Below, in pieces: positions 42,880-51,275 of a DNA stretch of 64,000 nucleotides. The first letter of the stretch is position 1. Every line of letters begins with the position of its first letter. The notes beneath the pieces are model-generated. The model saw nothing but the letters and a program-made list of their open reading frames with translations, was not told the DNA's origin and did not search any database. Source of the stretch: Actinomadura violacea (lineage in GTDB: Bacteria; Actinomycetota; Actinomycetes; Streptosporangiales; Streptosporangiaceae); the NCBI RefSeq assembly GCF_017573465.1, contig NZ_JAGEPF010000011.1:124001-188000 (forward strand). Reading direction: 5' to 3'. The translations under genes and the position numbers were made by a program.

Positions 42880-44427
42880 TCAGCGCGTCCAGACGGCCGT
42901 GTCGGGCGGCAGCAGGCCGTCCGGCAGGGGCCCGCTCGCCAGCAGGACCTCGCCGGACGGCAGCGGGACGGGACCCGGACCGAGGTTGACCGCGCAGGTC
43001 AGCCCCGAGTCGCGGGTGAAGGCGAGCACGTCCTCCTCCGACGGCAGCCACGTCATCCCGCCGTCGCCGAGGTGCTCGCGGCGGACCCCGAGCGCCACGC
43101 GGTACAGGTTGAGCATCGAGCCGGGGTCGGGCTCCTGCGCCTCGACGGTCAGGTCCTTCCAGTCGGCGGGCTGCGGCAGCCACGGGTCCCCGCCGAACCC
43201 GAACGGCGGCCGGTCCCCCGACCACGGCAGCGGCACGCGGCACCCGTCGCGGCCCGGGTCGGTGTGCCCGGACCGGTGCCAGATCGGGTCCTGGCGCAGC
43301 TCGTCCGGAAGGTCCTCGACCTCGGGGAGCCCGAGTTCCTCGCCCTGGTAGATGTAGACGGCGCCGGGCAGCGCCATCGCCAGCAGCGCCGCCGCGCGCG
43401 CCCGCCGCACCCCGAGTTCCCGGTCGGTGGGCGCGCCGTGCCGGCGGTCCTGCAGGTCGAACGAGGTGTCGGCGCGGCCGTAGCGGGTGACGGGACGCAC
43501 GACGTCGTGGTTCGCCAGCACCCAGGTCGGGGACGCGCCGAGCGGCGTGTGCGTGGCGAGCGTCGTGTCGATCACCTTGCGGAGCGCGTGCGGCTCGAAC
43601 GCGCAGTTCAGGAAGTCGAAGTTGAACGCGGTGTGCATCTCGTCGGGGCGCAGGTAGCGGGCGAAGCGCTCCTGGTCGGGCAGCCACACCTCGCCGACGA
43701 GCATCCGGCCCGGGTACTCGTCGGTGACCTTCCGCCAGCCCCGGTAGATGTCGTGGACGCCGTCGCGGTCGGTGTAGGGGTCGCCGCCGTCCGGTTCGGC
43801 GTCGGGGTCCTTGACCAGCAGGGCCGCCGAGTCGATCCGGATGCCGTCGACGCCGCGGTCGTACCAGAACCGCAGCACGTCGTGGAACTCGCGGACGACG
43901 TCGGGGCTGTTCCAGTTGAAGTCGGGCTGCTCGGGCGCGAACAGGTGCAGGTACCACTCGCCGTCCGGCACCCGGGTCCAGGCGGGGCCGCCGAAGATCG
44001 ACCGCCAGTCGTTGGGCGGCCCGCCGCCGCGTCCCGGACGGAACCAGAACCGCTCCCGCTCCGGCGAGCCGGGCCCGGCGGCCAGCGCCTCCCGGAACCA
44101 GGCCGACCGGTCGGACGAATGGTTCGGCACCACGTCCAGGATGATCCGCAGGCCCGCGCCGTGCGCCTCGACGATGAACGCCTCCGCCTCGGCGAGCGTG
44201 CCGAACACCGCCTCGACGTCCCGGTAGTCGGCGACGTCGTAGCCGCCGTCCGCCATCGGCGACGGGTACCACGGGTTCAGCCACAGCGCGTCGACGCCGA
44301 GCCCGGCGAGGTAGGGCAGCCGGTCGCGCAGTCCGGCGAGGTCGCCGACGCCGTCGCCGTTCCCGTCGGCGAAGCTGCGCGGGTACACCTGGTAGATCAC
44401 CGCGCCACGCCACCATGCTTCGGGCAT
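42880..44427 (-). CDS. GH13 alpha-glucosidase/oligo-1,6-glucosidase-like enzyme
   Basis: A 515-residue alpha-amylase-family enzyme. Conserved regions in order are VVPNHSSD (region I), GIRIDSAALL (region II, nucleophile Asp), LVGEVWLPD (region III, acid/base Glu) and WVLANHDVVRP (region IV). The N-terminus WWRGAVIYQVYPRSFADGNG places it in the oligo-1,6-glucosidase/alpha-glucosidase branch. There is no signal peptide, so it acts on sugars brought in by the ABC system encoded just upstream. AAGGAG lies 7 nt before ATG 44427. It is the last gene of the maltose-type operon. Confidence 0.93.
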   Translation of the reverse strand: MPEAWWRGAVIYQVYPRSFADGNGDGVGDLAGLRDRLPYLAGLGVDALWLNPWYPSPMADGGYDVADYRDVEAVFGTLAEAEAFIVEAHGAGLRIILDVVPNHSSDRSAWFREALAAGPGSPERERFWFRPGRGGGPPNDWRSIFGGPAWTRVPDGEWYLHLFAPEQPDFNWNSPDVVREFHDVLRFWYDRGVDGIRIDSAALLVKDPDAEPDGGDPYTDRDGVHDIYRGWRKVTDEYPGRMLVGEVWLPDQERFARYLRPDEMHTAFNFDFLNCAFEPHALRKVIDTTLATHTPLGASPTWVLANHDVVRPVTRYGRADTSFDLQDRRHGAPTDRELGVRRARAAALLAMALPGAVYIYQGEELGLPEVEDLPDELRQDPIWHRSGHTDPGRDGCRVPLPWSGDRPPFGFGGDPWLPQPADWKDLTVEAQEPDPGSMLNLYRVALGVRREHLGDGGMTWLPSEEDVLAFTRDSGLTCAVNLGPGPVPLPSGEVLLASGPLPDGLLPPDTAVWTR

Positions 44428-44471
44428 GCGAGTACTCCTTGCTCGTGAGAAGAGGGACGGCCGGACGGGGG

Positions 44472-45350
44472 TCAGCCCTTGAGGCCGCCCGCCGTGAGGC
44501 CGGCCATGATGTGCCGCTGGAAGACGAAGAAGACGACGATGGTGGGCACGCTGGCGATCACCAGCGAGCCGATCAGCACGTTCTGCGGCACCTGCACCGC
44601 CAGCGACGAGATCGCGACGCTGATCGTCCTGCGCTGCGAGTCGGGCAGCACCAGCAGCGGCCAGACGAAGTCGCGCCACACGTTGACGATCGTGAAGATC
44701 GACACGACGCCGAGGATCGGCCGCGACACCGGCAGCACCACCGACCACAGGATCCGCGCGGGCGAGGCGCCCTCCACCTCCGCCGCCTGCAGCAGCTCCG
44801 TCGGGATCGAATCGAAGAACCGCTTGAGCAGGAAGATGTTGAAGGCGTTCGCCGCGGCCGGCAGCCAGATCGCCCACGGTGTGTTCAGCAGGTTCACGTG
44901 GAAGAGCGGCAGATCCTTCACGGTCAGGTAGGCGGGCAGCAGGATGACCATCGGCGGGATCATCAGCGTCGCCAGCATCAGCCCGAGGACGGCCCGGCCG
45001 AACATCGGCCGCAGCTTCGACAGCGCGTACGCGGCGGTGACGTCCACGCCCATCGTGAACAGCCAGGCGCCGAGCGCGTAGACGAGCGTGTTGCGCAGGT
45101 ACAGGCCGAGGTCGAGCTGCCGCCACGCCTCCCGGTACCCGGACAGGTCGAAGTGGCGTGGGAACACGCCCGGCGGCACGTCGGCCAGCTCGTCCGGCGA
45201 CTTCATCGCGCCCGTGACCATCCAGTACAGCGGGAACACGAACACGAACGTGAAGATCACGACGATCGAGACGAGGGTCGTCCAGTAGATCGCCTTGCCG
45301 CGCCGGGTGCCGAGCGTGTGCGGCGAGACCAGGGTGCGCGTCTCGTTCAT
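44472..45350 (-). CDS. Sugar ABC transporter permease, MalG type
   Basis: A 292-residue permease with six membrane helices. The first is AIYWTTLVSIVVIFTFVFVF. The EAA loop is AAEVEGASPARILWSVVLPV, the contact to the ATPase. FFDSIPTELLQAAEVEG and LTAGGLKG at the end are typical of carbohydrate permease 2. It starts 3 nt after the MalF-type gene stop and is coupled to it. No ATPase gene is in the operon, so a shared MsiK-like ATPase is expected. Confidence 0.9.
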   Translation of the reverse strand: MNETRTLVSPHTLGTRRGKAIYWTTLVSIVVIFTFVFVFPLYWMVTGAMKSPDELADVPPGVFPRHFDLSGYREAWRQLDLGLYLRNTLVYALGAWLFTMGVDVTAAYALSKLRPMFGRAVLGLMLATLMIPPMVILLPAYLTVKDLPLFHVNLLNTPWAIWLPAAANAFNIFLLKRFFDSIPTELLQAAEVEGASPARILWSVVLPVSRPILGVVSIFTIVNVWRDFVWPLLVLPDSQRRTISVAISSLAVQVPQNVLIGSLVIASVPTIVVFFVFQRHIMAGLTAGGLKG

Positions 45351-45353
45351 CGG

Positions 45354-46283
45354 CTACCTCGCCTCCTCGCGCGAGACGCGCAGGTAGACGGCGGAGAACA
45401 CCATCAGGACGAGCATCAGCATCAGGCCGAGCGCCCCGCCGCCGCCGAAGTTGGTGAAGTTGAACGCGTACTGGTACATCAGGTACGCCACGGTGACGGT
45501 GGAGCCCTCGGGGCCGCCGCCGGTCAGCAGGTACGGCTCGATGAACACCTGCATCGTCGCGATGATCTGCAGGAGCAGCATCACCAGCAGGATCAGCCGG
45601 GTCTGCGGGATCGTGATGTGCCGGATCCGGCGGAACAGCCCGGCGCCGTCCAGCTCCGCCGCCTCGTACAGCTCGCCGGGGATGGTCTGCAGCGCGGCAA
45701 GGTAGATCAGCGTGCCGCTGCCGAGGTTCATCCACGTCGACACGATCACCAGCGAGACCAGCGCGGTGCTCGTCGAGTCGAGCCAGCTCAACCCCGGCAG
45801 GTGCGCGGCGTGCAGGATCTGGTTGAACAGGCCGGGACCCGGGTCGTAGAACCACTTGAACAGCAGCACCGCGACCGCCGGCGGCAGCATCACCGGCAGG
45901 TACACGACGAACCGCAGGTAGGCGCGGGCGTGCTTCAGCTCGTTCAGCACGATCGCGACGGCGAACGGGACGACGTACCCGACGACCAGCGCGAGCAGCG
46001 TGAACTCCGCCGTGTTCACCCACGCGTCGACGAACCCGGGGTCGGCGAACACGGTGCGGAAGTTGTCGAACCCGACCCAGCGGGCCTCGCCGACGAAGTT
46101 GGTCTTCTGGAAGCTGAGCAGCACCTCGCGGACGATCGGGTACCAGGAGAAGAACGCGAAGCAGATCAGCGCCCCGCACAGGAACCCGTAGGCGGTCAGG
46201 TTGCGCTTCACGGTGCGCCGGGCGCGCGACGGGCGGCGCCGCGAGCGGGCGGCGGGGCGGACGAGCGTCCGCGCTGTGGTCAT
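45354..46283 (-). CDS. Sugar ABC transporter permease, MalF type
   Basis: A 309-residue permease. A basic N-terminus (RSRRRPSRARRTVKRNLTAY) is followed by six helices, from FLCGALICFAFFSWYPIVRE to LMLMLVLMVFSAVYLRV. The EAA loop is AAELDGAGLFRRIRHITIPQ. It forms the channel with the MalG-type protein. It lies 77 bp after the binding-protein gene on the same strand. Confidence 0.9.
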   Translation of the reverse strand: MTTARTLVRPAARSRRRPSRARRTVKRNLTAYGFLCGALICFAFFSWYPIVREVLLSFQKTNFVGEARWVGFDNFRTVFADPGFVDAWVNTAEFTLLALVVGYVVPFAVAIVLNELKHARAYLRFVVYLPVMLPPAVAVLLFKWFYDPGPGLFNQILHAAHLPGLSWLDSTSTALVSLVIVSTWMNLGSGTLIYLAALQTIPGELYEAAELDGAGLFRRIRHITIPQTRLILLVMLLLQIIATMQVFIEPYLLTGGGPEGSTVTVAYLMYQYAFNFTNFGGGGALGLMLMLVLMVFSAVYLRVSREEAR

Positions 46284-46360
46284 CTGTCACTCCAGGGGTG
46301 GGACGGCGGGTCCGGGACGCCGGCGCCGGCGCGCGGGCCGGCGCCCCGGAAACGGGGGCG

Positions 46361-47725
46361 TCAGCTCCCCGACCGCGCGAGCGCGGCGTCGGCCTTCTTC
46401 TGCGCGTCCGCGAGCAGCTGGTCGATGTTCGCGTCACGCCTGGTCAGCACGGCCTGGACGACCGAGTCGAGGATCGTGTAGAGCTGCTGGGCCTGCGGCG
46501 GCTCCAGCTTCCCGGGCACCTTGCCGTAGGCGTCCTCGTACGGCTTGAAGTTCGCGACGGGCAGGTTCGCGGCGTCCGCGCGCAGCTGCCGGTCCTGCTG
46601 CCCCACCGCGTTCTGGCCGAACAGCTTCGGCTGCGGGATGCCGACGGGACGGCCGTCCTTGGCGGCCCGCGCGTAGTTCAGCTGCCCCTGGCCGGGGGTG
46701 AGCATCGCGTAGTCGAGCCACATCAGCCCGGCCTTGATCTTCTCCGGCGACGCCTTGGGGCTGAACAGGTAGCCGTCGCCGCCCATCAGCGTTCCGGCCG
46801 ACCCGGGGATCGGCGCCATCCCGTAGTCCTCGTACTTGCCCTTGAACTGGTCGACCAGCGCGGTCGCGTTGTCGGGGGCGCCGAGGTACATGCCGAGCTT
46901 CCCGGCCGCCATCATCCGCTGGACGTCGGCGTCGACGAGCAGCTGCTTGCTGCCCATCGAGTCGTCGGTCCAGCGCATGTCCTTGAGGTTCTGCAGGACG
47001 GCCTTGCCCTGCGGGCTGTTGAACGCCGTCTTCTTGCCGTCGGCGGTGACCATGTCGCCGCCCTGGCTGTAGATCGACGTGGCGAAGTGCCAGCCGCCCT
47101 GGTTCTTGGCGCTGAACTCGGCGTACCCGACCGTCCCGTCGCCGAGGGCACTGATCTTCTTGGCGTCCTCGCGAACCTCCGCCCAGGTCGTCGGCGGCCG
47201 CTCCGGGTCGAGGCCCGCCTTCTTGAACAGGGTCCGGTTGTAGAACAGGCCCATCGAGTAGTTCTGCCGGGGCAGGCCGTAGACCTTGCCGCCGTTCTTG
47301 AAGACCTTCTCGACGGCCGGATCGAGGTTCGGGTACTCCTTGGACTGGCCGATGTACGGCGTGATGTCGGCGGCCTGCCCGTTGGCGATGATGCCGCGCA
47401 CGTCGGTGAAGTAGACGTAGTAGACGTCCTCCATCTGCCCGCCCGCCAGCTTCGCCTGGAAGGTGTTCGGGTCGATGCAGGGGAAGGCGTCCTTGCCCTC
47501 GACCGTGATGTTGGGGTGCAGCTTCTGGAACGCGGCGACGTCCTCGAGCCACTCCTTGCGCTGCGCGGCCTGGCTCTTGGCCGGCATGCAGCCGACCGTG
47601 ATCGACACCTTGGTGCCGGCGTCCAGGGGCGCGGTGTCCTTGCCACCGGAGCCGTTCCCGCCGCAGCCGGCGACGGTGGCGCCGAGGGCCGCGGCGAGCG
47701 CGGTGGCGAGAATCCGGGATCTCAT
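46361..47725 (-). CDS. Sugar ABC transporter substrate-binding lipoprotein
   Basis: A 454-residue family 1 extracellular binding protein. The lipobox is VAGC after ILATALAAALGAT. KVSITVGCMPAKSQAAQRK, FQKLHPNITVEGKDAFP and PRQNYSMGLFYNRTLFKKAG are in the usual places for oligosaccharide-binding proteins. YKDFLTPGQ-like sequence appears as DYAMLTPGQGQLNYARAA. The ligand is probably an alpha-glucoside, given the GH13 partner, but this is inference. ATG 47725 follows AGGAGGG. A -35/-10 promoter lies 40-70 bp upstream, beside CTTGC repeats that match those before the lacI-type gene. Confidence 0.92.
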   Translation of the reverse strand: MRSRILATALAAALGATVAGCGGNGSGGKDTAPLDAGTKVSITVGCMPAKSQAAQRKEWLEDVAAFQKLHPNITVEGKDAFPCIDPNTFQAKLAGGQMEDVYYVYFTDVRGIIANGQAADITPYIGQSKEYPNLDPAVEKVFKNGGKVYGLPRQNYSMGLFYNRTLFKKAGLDPERPPTTWAEVREDAKKISALGDGTVGYAEFSAKNQGGWHFATSIYSQGGDMVTADGKKTAFNSPQGKAVLQNLKDMRWTDDSMGSKQLLVDADVQRMMAAGKLGMYLGAPDNATALVDQFKGKYEDYGMAPIPGSAGTLMGGDGYLFSPKASPEKIKAGLMWLDYAMLTPGQGQLNYARAAKDGRPVGIPQPKLFGQNAVGQQDRQLRADAANLPVANFKPYEDAYGKVPGKLEPPQAQQLYTILDSVVQAVLTRRDANIDQLLADAQKKADAALARSGS

Positions 47726-47766
47726 GGGGGTTCCCTCCTGGGCCGTTGGGGCGGCCGATTGCGAGG

Positions 47767-47817
47767 AACATACAGAGACCGACATCACAGTGCAATAGAT
47801 GAATGAAGATACGCAAG
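47767..47817 (-). promoter_or_regulatory. Promoter and CTTGC operator repeats of the sugar ABC operon
   Basis: On the minus strand, -35 TTGCAC (47795-47790) and -10 TATGTT (47772-47767) are 17 bp apart. A CTTGCG half-site (47817-47812) lies two helical turns upstream of the TTGCA overlapping the -35. The same half-site appears three times before the lacI-type gene. Confidence 0.65.
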
Positions 47818-47865
47818 AACCAAACAAACCCAACGATCGAGAGCGCAAGCCGCCGCAGAACGAAG

Positions 47866-47893
47866 AAAGCCGCCCAACGCGGGGGCGGCTTTT
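47866..47893 (-). terminator. Intrinsic terminator of the LacI-type regulator gene
   Basis: AAAGCCGCCC (47866-47875) pairs with GGGCGGCTTT (47883-47892), with a T-run on the plus-strand side and CTTTCTTC on the minus-strand side. It begins 14 nt beyond the regulator's stop and separates it from the ABC operon. Confidence 0.85.
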
Positions 47894-47906
47894 CGGACGG
47901 TCCGGA

Positions 47907-48923
47907 TCAGGCGCGGGCGGTCCTCACCCGCGCCGTGGACGCGCGGACGACCAGCTCCGGCTCGTAGAGCAGCTCCTCGGCGGCGACCGGGCCGCCCTCC
48001 ACCTGGCTCACCAGCAGCGTCACCGCGGCGCGCCCGATCGACTCGATGGGCTGCCGGACGGTCGTCAGCGGCGGGCTCACGCAATTCATGAACGCCGAGT
48101 CGTCATAGCCGACGACCGAAACGTCCTCCGGCACCGACATGCCGAGCCGCCGCACCGCACGGATGACGCCGAGCGCGAGGGGGTCGCTGGCGCAGATCAC
48201 GCCGGTCACGCCGTCGCGGATCAGCCGCCCAGTGACGGCCTGGCCGCCCTCCAGCGAGAACATGCTGCGCCGCACCCACGCGCCCGGCAGCTCGACGCCG
48301 GCGCGCTCGGCTGCGGCGCGCGCCGCGGCGAGCTTGCGGTTGGACGGCACATGGTCCTCGGGCCCGAGGACCATGCCGATGCGCTCGTGGCCGAGCGACA
48401 GCAGGTGCGCGAACGCCTGCTCGGCGGCGACGGCGTCGTCCGTCGACGCCTGCGGGAAGCTGAGCTTCTCGCTCGCCGCGTTGACCAGCGCGACGGGCAG
48501 CCGCACGTCCCGCAGCCGGTGGTAGTGGTCGTGCGGCGCGTCCGCCTCGGCGTACAGCCCGCCCGCGAAGATCACCCCGGACGCCTGCTGCTGCAGCAGC
48601 ATCTCCACGTAGTCGGCCTCCGACAGGCCGCCCGGCGTCAGCGTGCACAGCACCGGCGTGAACCCGCGCTGCGCCAGCGCGCCGCCGACCACCTCCGCCA
48701 GCGCCGGGAAGATCGGGTTGCCGAGCTCCGGCAGCACCAGCCCGACCAGCCGGGCCCGCTCGCCGCGCAGCTGCGTCGGGCGCTCGTAGCCCAGCACGTC
48801 CAGCGCGGTCAGCACGGCCGCGCGGGTCGCATCGGAGACCCCCGGCTTGTCGTTCAGGACGCGGCTGACGGTGGCCTCGCTGACCCCGACCTTCTTGGCG
48901 ACCTCGGCCAGTCGACGTGTCAT
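47907..48923 (-). CDS. LacI-family repressor, MalR-like
   Basis: A 338-residue LacI regulator. The HTH is TRRLAEVAKKVGVSEATVSR followed by VLNDKPGVSDATR. The effector domain starts LVGLVLPELGNPIFPALAEV and contains GVICASDPLALGVIRAVRRL and SVVGYDDSAFMN. ATG 48923 lies 6 nt after a TATAGT -10 box (48935-48930), so leaderless. Three CTTGC repeats upstream (48945-48970) resemble MalR sites of Streptomyces and recur at the ABC operon promoter, so it should repress both and release on its sugar. Confidence 0.92.
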   Translation of the reverse strand: MTRRLAEVAKKVGVSEATVSRVLNDKPGVSDATRAAVLTALDVLGYERPTQLRGERARLVGLVLPELGNPIFPALAEVVGGALAQRGFTPVLCTLTPGGLSEADYVEMLLQQQASGVIFAGGLYAEADAPHDHYHRLRDVRLPVALVNAASEKLSFPQASTDDAVAAEQAFAHLLSLGHERIGMVLGPEDHVPSNRKLAAARAAAERAGVELPGAWVRRSMFSLEGGQAVTGRLIRDGVTGVICASDPLALGVIRAVRRLGMSVPEDVSVVGYDDSAFMNCVSPPLTTVRQPIESIGRAAVTLLVSQVEGGPVAAEELLYEPELVVRASTARVRTARA

Positions 48924-48929
48924 GCCGCA

Positions 48930-48970
48930 ACTATACGACGCCCACTTGCAAACCGCTTGCGTTCCTTGCA
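48930..48970 (-). promoter_or_regulatory. LacI/MalR-like operator and promoter of the regulator gene
   Basis: Plus-strand CTTGCA (48945-48950), CTTGCG (48956-48961) and CTTGCA (48965-48970) are direct repeats 11 and 9 bp apart. They lie immediately upstream of the TATAGT -10 box (48935-48930 on the minus strand). The layout suits autorepression. Confidence 0.65.
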
Positions 48971-49041
48971 GCTGCCCCCGACTAGCCGCCCATGGACCCG
49001 GCTGGACACGGGTACGAGGGCCAGACCTCAGCCACCGGTCA

Positions 49042-49180
49042 CGGGCAGGCACGCGGAGCGAGCCCTGGCGAGCGCAGCGGGCATGCCCGACGACGAAGAA
49101 GGCGTTTCCCGCGGAGCGCTAGCGGAGCGGGAAACGCCTTCTTCGTCGCAACGGGGGTTCCAGGGGGTCGCCCCCCTGGG
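49042..49180 (+). repeat. 139-bp multi-hairpin repeat, copy A
   Basis: Three nested structures: a GC-rich head with CGGGCAGGC near the start and ATGCCCG at 49083-49089, a perfect 22-bp stem (49091-49112 with 49127-49148) and a terminal hairpin CCAGGGGG/CCCCCTGG (49160-49167 with 49172-49179). The last has a GCGA tetraloop when read on the minus strand. Copies B and C share the layout and core but not the 22-bp stem sequence. The 405 bp between lacI and leuA hold two copies in tandem. Confidence 0.9.
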
Positions 49181-49186
49181 CAAAAA

Positions 49187-49325
49187 CGGGCAGGCACGCG
49201 GAGCGAGCGCCAGCGAGCGCAGCGGGCATGCCCGACGACGGACAGGCCGTTTCGCGCGGAGCTCCAGCGGAGCGCGAAACGGCCCGTCCGTCGTGACGGG
49301 GGTTCCAGGGGGTCGCCCCCCTGGG
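49187..49325 (+). repeat. 139-bp multi-hairpin repeat, copy B, abutting leuA
   Basis: Same length and order as copy A. Its long stem pairs 49236-49257 with 49272-49293 with one mismatch, although many stem bases differ from copy A. The terminal CCAGGGGG hairpin ends 3 nt from the leuA stop codon, so on the minus strand it probably acts as the leuA terminator. Confidence 0.9.
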
Positions 49326-49328
49326 AAA

Positions 49329-51032
49329 CTACGCCCTGGCTACGCGGTTCACCGCCGAGAGCATCGCCTTCAGGGAGGCGGTGACGATGTTGCCGTCGAT
49401 GCCGACGCCCCACACGGTCGTGCCGTTAACGTCGCACTCGACGTAGGCGGCGGCGCGCGCGTCGCCGCCGGCGCTCATCGCGTGCTCGGCGTAGTCCAGT
49501 ACCCGCACGCCGATCCCGACGGACGCGAGCGCGTCCTCGAACGCCGACACCGGGCCGTTGCCGACGCCCTCGATCTCGCGGATCTCGCCGTCCACCCGGA
49601 GGTCGCAGCTGAGCACGTCCTTCTCGTCCACCCGGGACGTCGCGCGGTGCGCCAGCAGCCCGGCGCGGGGGCCGTTGCCGAGGAACTCCGCCTCGAAGAT
49701 CTCCCACATCCGCTCGGGCGTGACCTCGCCGCCCTGGTCGTCGGTGTGCTCCTGCACGACGCGGGAGAACTCGATCTGCAGCCGGCGCGGCAGTTCGAGG
49801 GAGTGCTCGGTCTTCATGATGTAGGCGACGCCGCCCTTGCCGGACTGGCTGTTGACCCGGATGACGGCCTCGTAGGTGCGGCCGACGTCGTGCGGGTCGA
49901 TGGGCAGGTACGGGACCTCCCAGGTGTACTCCTCGACCGGCTTGCCGGCGGCCTCGGCGTCCCGCTTGAGGTGGTCGAAGCCCTTGTTGATGGCGTCCTG
50001 GTGGGAGCCGGAGAAGGCGGTGTAGACCAGGTCGCCACCGTAGGGGTGCCGCTCGTGCACGGGCAGCTGGTTGCAGTACTCGACGGTCCGGCGGATCTCG
50101 TCGATGTCGGAGAAGTCGATCTGCGGGTCGACGCCCTGGGTGAACAGGTTCAGGCCGAGGGTGACCAGGCAGACGTTGCCGGTGCGCTCGCCGTTGCCGA
50201 ACAGGCAGCCCTCGATGCGGTCGGCGCCCGCCATGTAGCCGAGTTCGGCGGCGGCGACGGCGGTGCCGCGGTCGTTGTGCGGGTGCAGCGACAGGACGAC
50301 GGAGTCGCGGTAGGCCAGGTTCCGGTTCATCCACTCGATCTGGTCGGCGTAGATGTTCGGGGTCGCCATCTCCACCGTCGCCGGCAGGTTGACGATGACC
50401 TTCCTGTCCGGGGTGGGCTTCCACACGTCGTTGACGGCGTTGCAGACCTCGACGGCGTACTCCAGCTCGGTGCCGGTGAACGACTCCGGCGAGTACTCGA
50501 AGTAGATCTCGGTGTCGCCCATGTCCTCGGCGAGCTTGGCGCACAGCTTGGCGCCCTCCACCGCGATCGCGGTGATGCCGTCCTTGTCCTGGCCGAACAC
50601 CACGCGGCGCTGCAGCGTGCTGGTGGAGTTGTACAGGTGGACGATCGCCTGCTTGGCGCCGCGCACCGCCTCGAACGTCCGCTCGATCAGCTCCGGCCGG
50701 GCCTGGGTCAGCACCTGGATCACCACGTCGTCGGGGATCCGGCCCTCGTCGATGATCTGCCGCACGAAGTCGTAGTCGGTCTGGCTGGCCGCCGGGAAGC
50801 CGACCTCGATCTCCTTGTAGCCCATGCGTACCAGCAGCTCGAACATCTTGAGCTTGCGGTGGGCGTCCATGGGGTCGATCAGTGCCTGGTTGCCGTCGCG
50901 CAGGTCGACCGCGCACCAGCGGGGCGCCTCGGTGACGACCTTGGCGGGCCAGGTCCGGTCGGTCAGCTTGATCGGGGTGAACGGCCGGTAGCGCTCGAAC
51001 GGCATGCCGGAAGACTGCTGTTGCGGATACAT
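49329..51032 (-). CDS. leuA: 2-isopropylmalate synthase
   Basis: A 567-residue enzyme catalysing the first committed step of leucine synthesis, from 2-oxoisovalerate and acetyl-CoA. The barrel begins WCAVDLRDGNQALIDPMDAH (metal Asp) and includes MGYKEIEVGFPAASQTDYDF, LHPHNDRGTAVAAAELG and VHERHPYGGDLVYTAFSGSH (metal His pair). The C-terminal LeuA dimer domain senses leucine (GVRVLDYAEHAMSAGGDAR-like sequence). The N-terminus QQQSSGMPFERYRPF matches actinobacterial type-2 LeuA. ATG 51032 follows GAGGGA; an in-frame ATG at 51074 is an alternative. A Leu-rich leader peptide with hairpins lies directly upstream. Confidence 0.95.
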   Translation of the reverse strand: MYPQQQSSGMPFERYRPFTPIKLTDRTWPAKVVTEAPRWCAVDLRDGNQALIDPMDAHRKLKMFELLVRMGYKEIEVGFPAASQTDYDFVRQIIDEGRIPDDVVIQVLTQARPELIERTFEAVRGAKQAIVHLYNSTSTLQRRVVFGQDKDGITAIAVEGAKLCAKLAEDMGDTEIYFEYSPESFTGTELEYAVEVCNAVNDVWKPTPDRKVIVNLPATVEMATPNIYADQIEWMNRNLAYRDSVVLSLHPHNDRGTAVAAAELGYMAGADRIEGCLFGNGERTGNVCLVTLGLNLFTQGVDPQIDFSDIDEIRRTVEYCNQLPVHERHPYGGDLVYTAFSGSHQDAINKGFDHLKRDAEAAGKPVEEYTWEVPYLPIDPHDVGRTYEAVIRVNSQSGKGGVAYIMKTEHSLELPRRLQIEFSRVVQEHTDDQGGEVTPERMWEIFEAEFLGNGPRAGLLAHRATSRVDEKDVLSCDLRVDGEIREIEGVGNGPVSAFEDALASVGIGVRVLDYAEHAMSAGGDARAAAYVECDVNGTTVWGVGIDGNIVTASLKAMLSAVNRVARA

Positions 51033-51083
51033 CCGATGTGATCCCTCTGCTCGAACCTCACGGCCGACGTCCATAACGAAGTC

Positions 51084-51124
51084 CCGCAGCGAGGGAGCCG
51101 GCCTGTTACAGGCCCCCGCTGCGG
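51084..51124 (-). terminator. Nested hairpin in the leuA leader (attenuator candidate)
   Basis: The outer stem CCGCAGCG/CGCTGCGG (51084-51091 with 51117-51124) encloses a 6-bp stem GGCCTG/CAGGCC (51100-51105 with 51109-51114). The three-base loop of the inner stem is the stop codon of the leader peptide. Ribosome position on the Leu codons would decide whether it forms. Confidence 0.65.
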
Positions 51125-51204
51125 CCGCTAAGGAGGAGCAGCTCACGCAACACGCCTGTCAACGTAACAGACGACGTCCCAGTAACGGAAACCGACGTCC
51201 GCAT
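51106..51204 (-). CDS. leuL: leuA leader peptide
   Basis: A 32-codon open frame, ATG at 51204 and TAA at 51106-51108, that encodes seven leucines, four of them consecutive in LRELLLLSGRSGGL. It ends 74 nt before the leuA start. Leader peptides rich in the pathway amino acid upstream of leuA are known from comparative work on actinobacteria. The Leu run directly precedes the nested hairpin, as needed for transcription or translation attenuation by leucyl-tRNA supply. Leu codons used are TTG, CTG, CTC and CTT. Confidence 0.75.
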   Translation of the reverse strand: MRTSVSVTGTSSVTLTGVLRELLLLSGRSGGL

Positions 51205-51275
51205 GTTGAGATGACAGGGGCCTCTACCGCCTCCTCCAACGGCGCCCGGCGGGCCGCGCATTCCCGCGCCCCACC

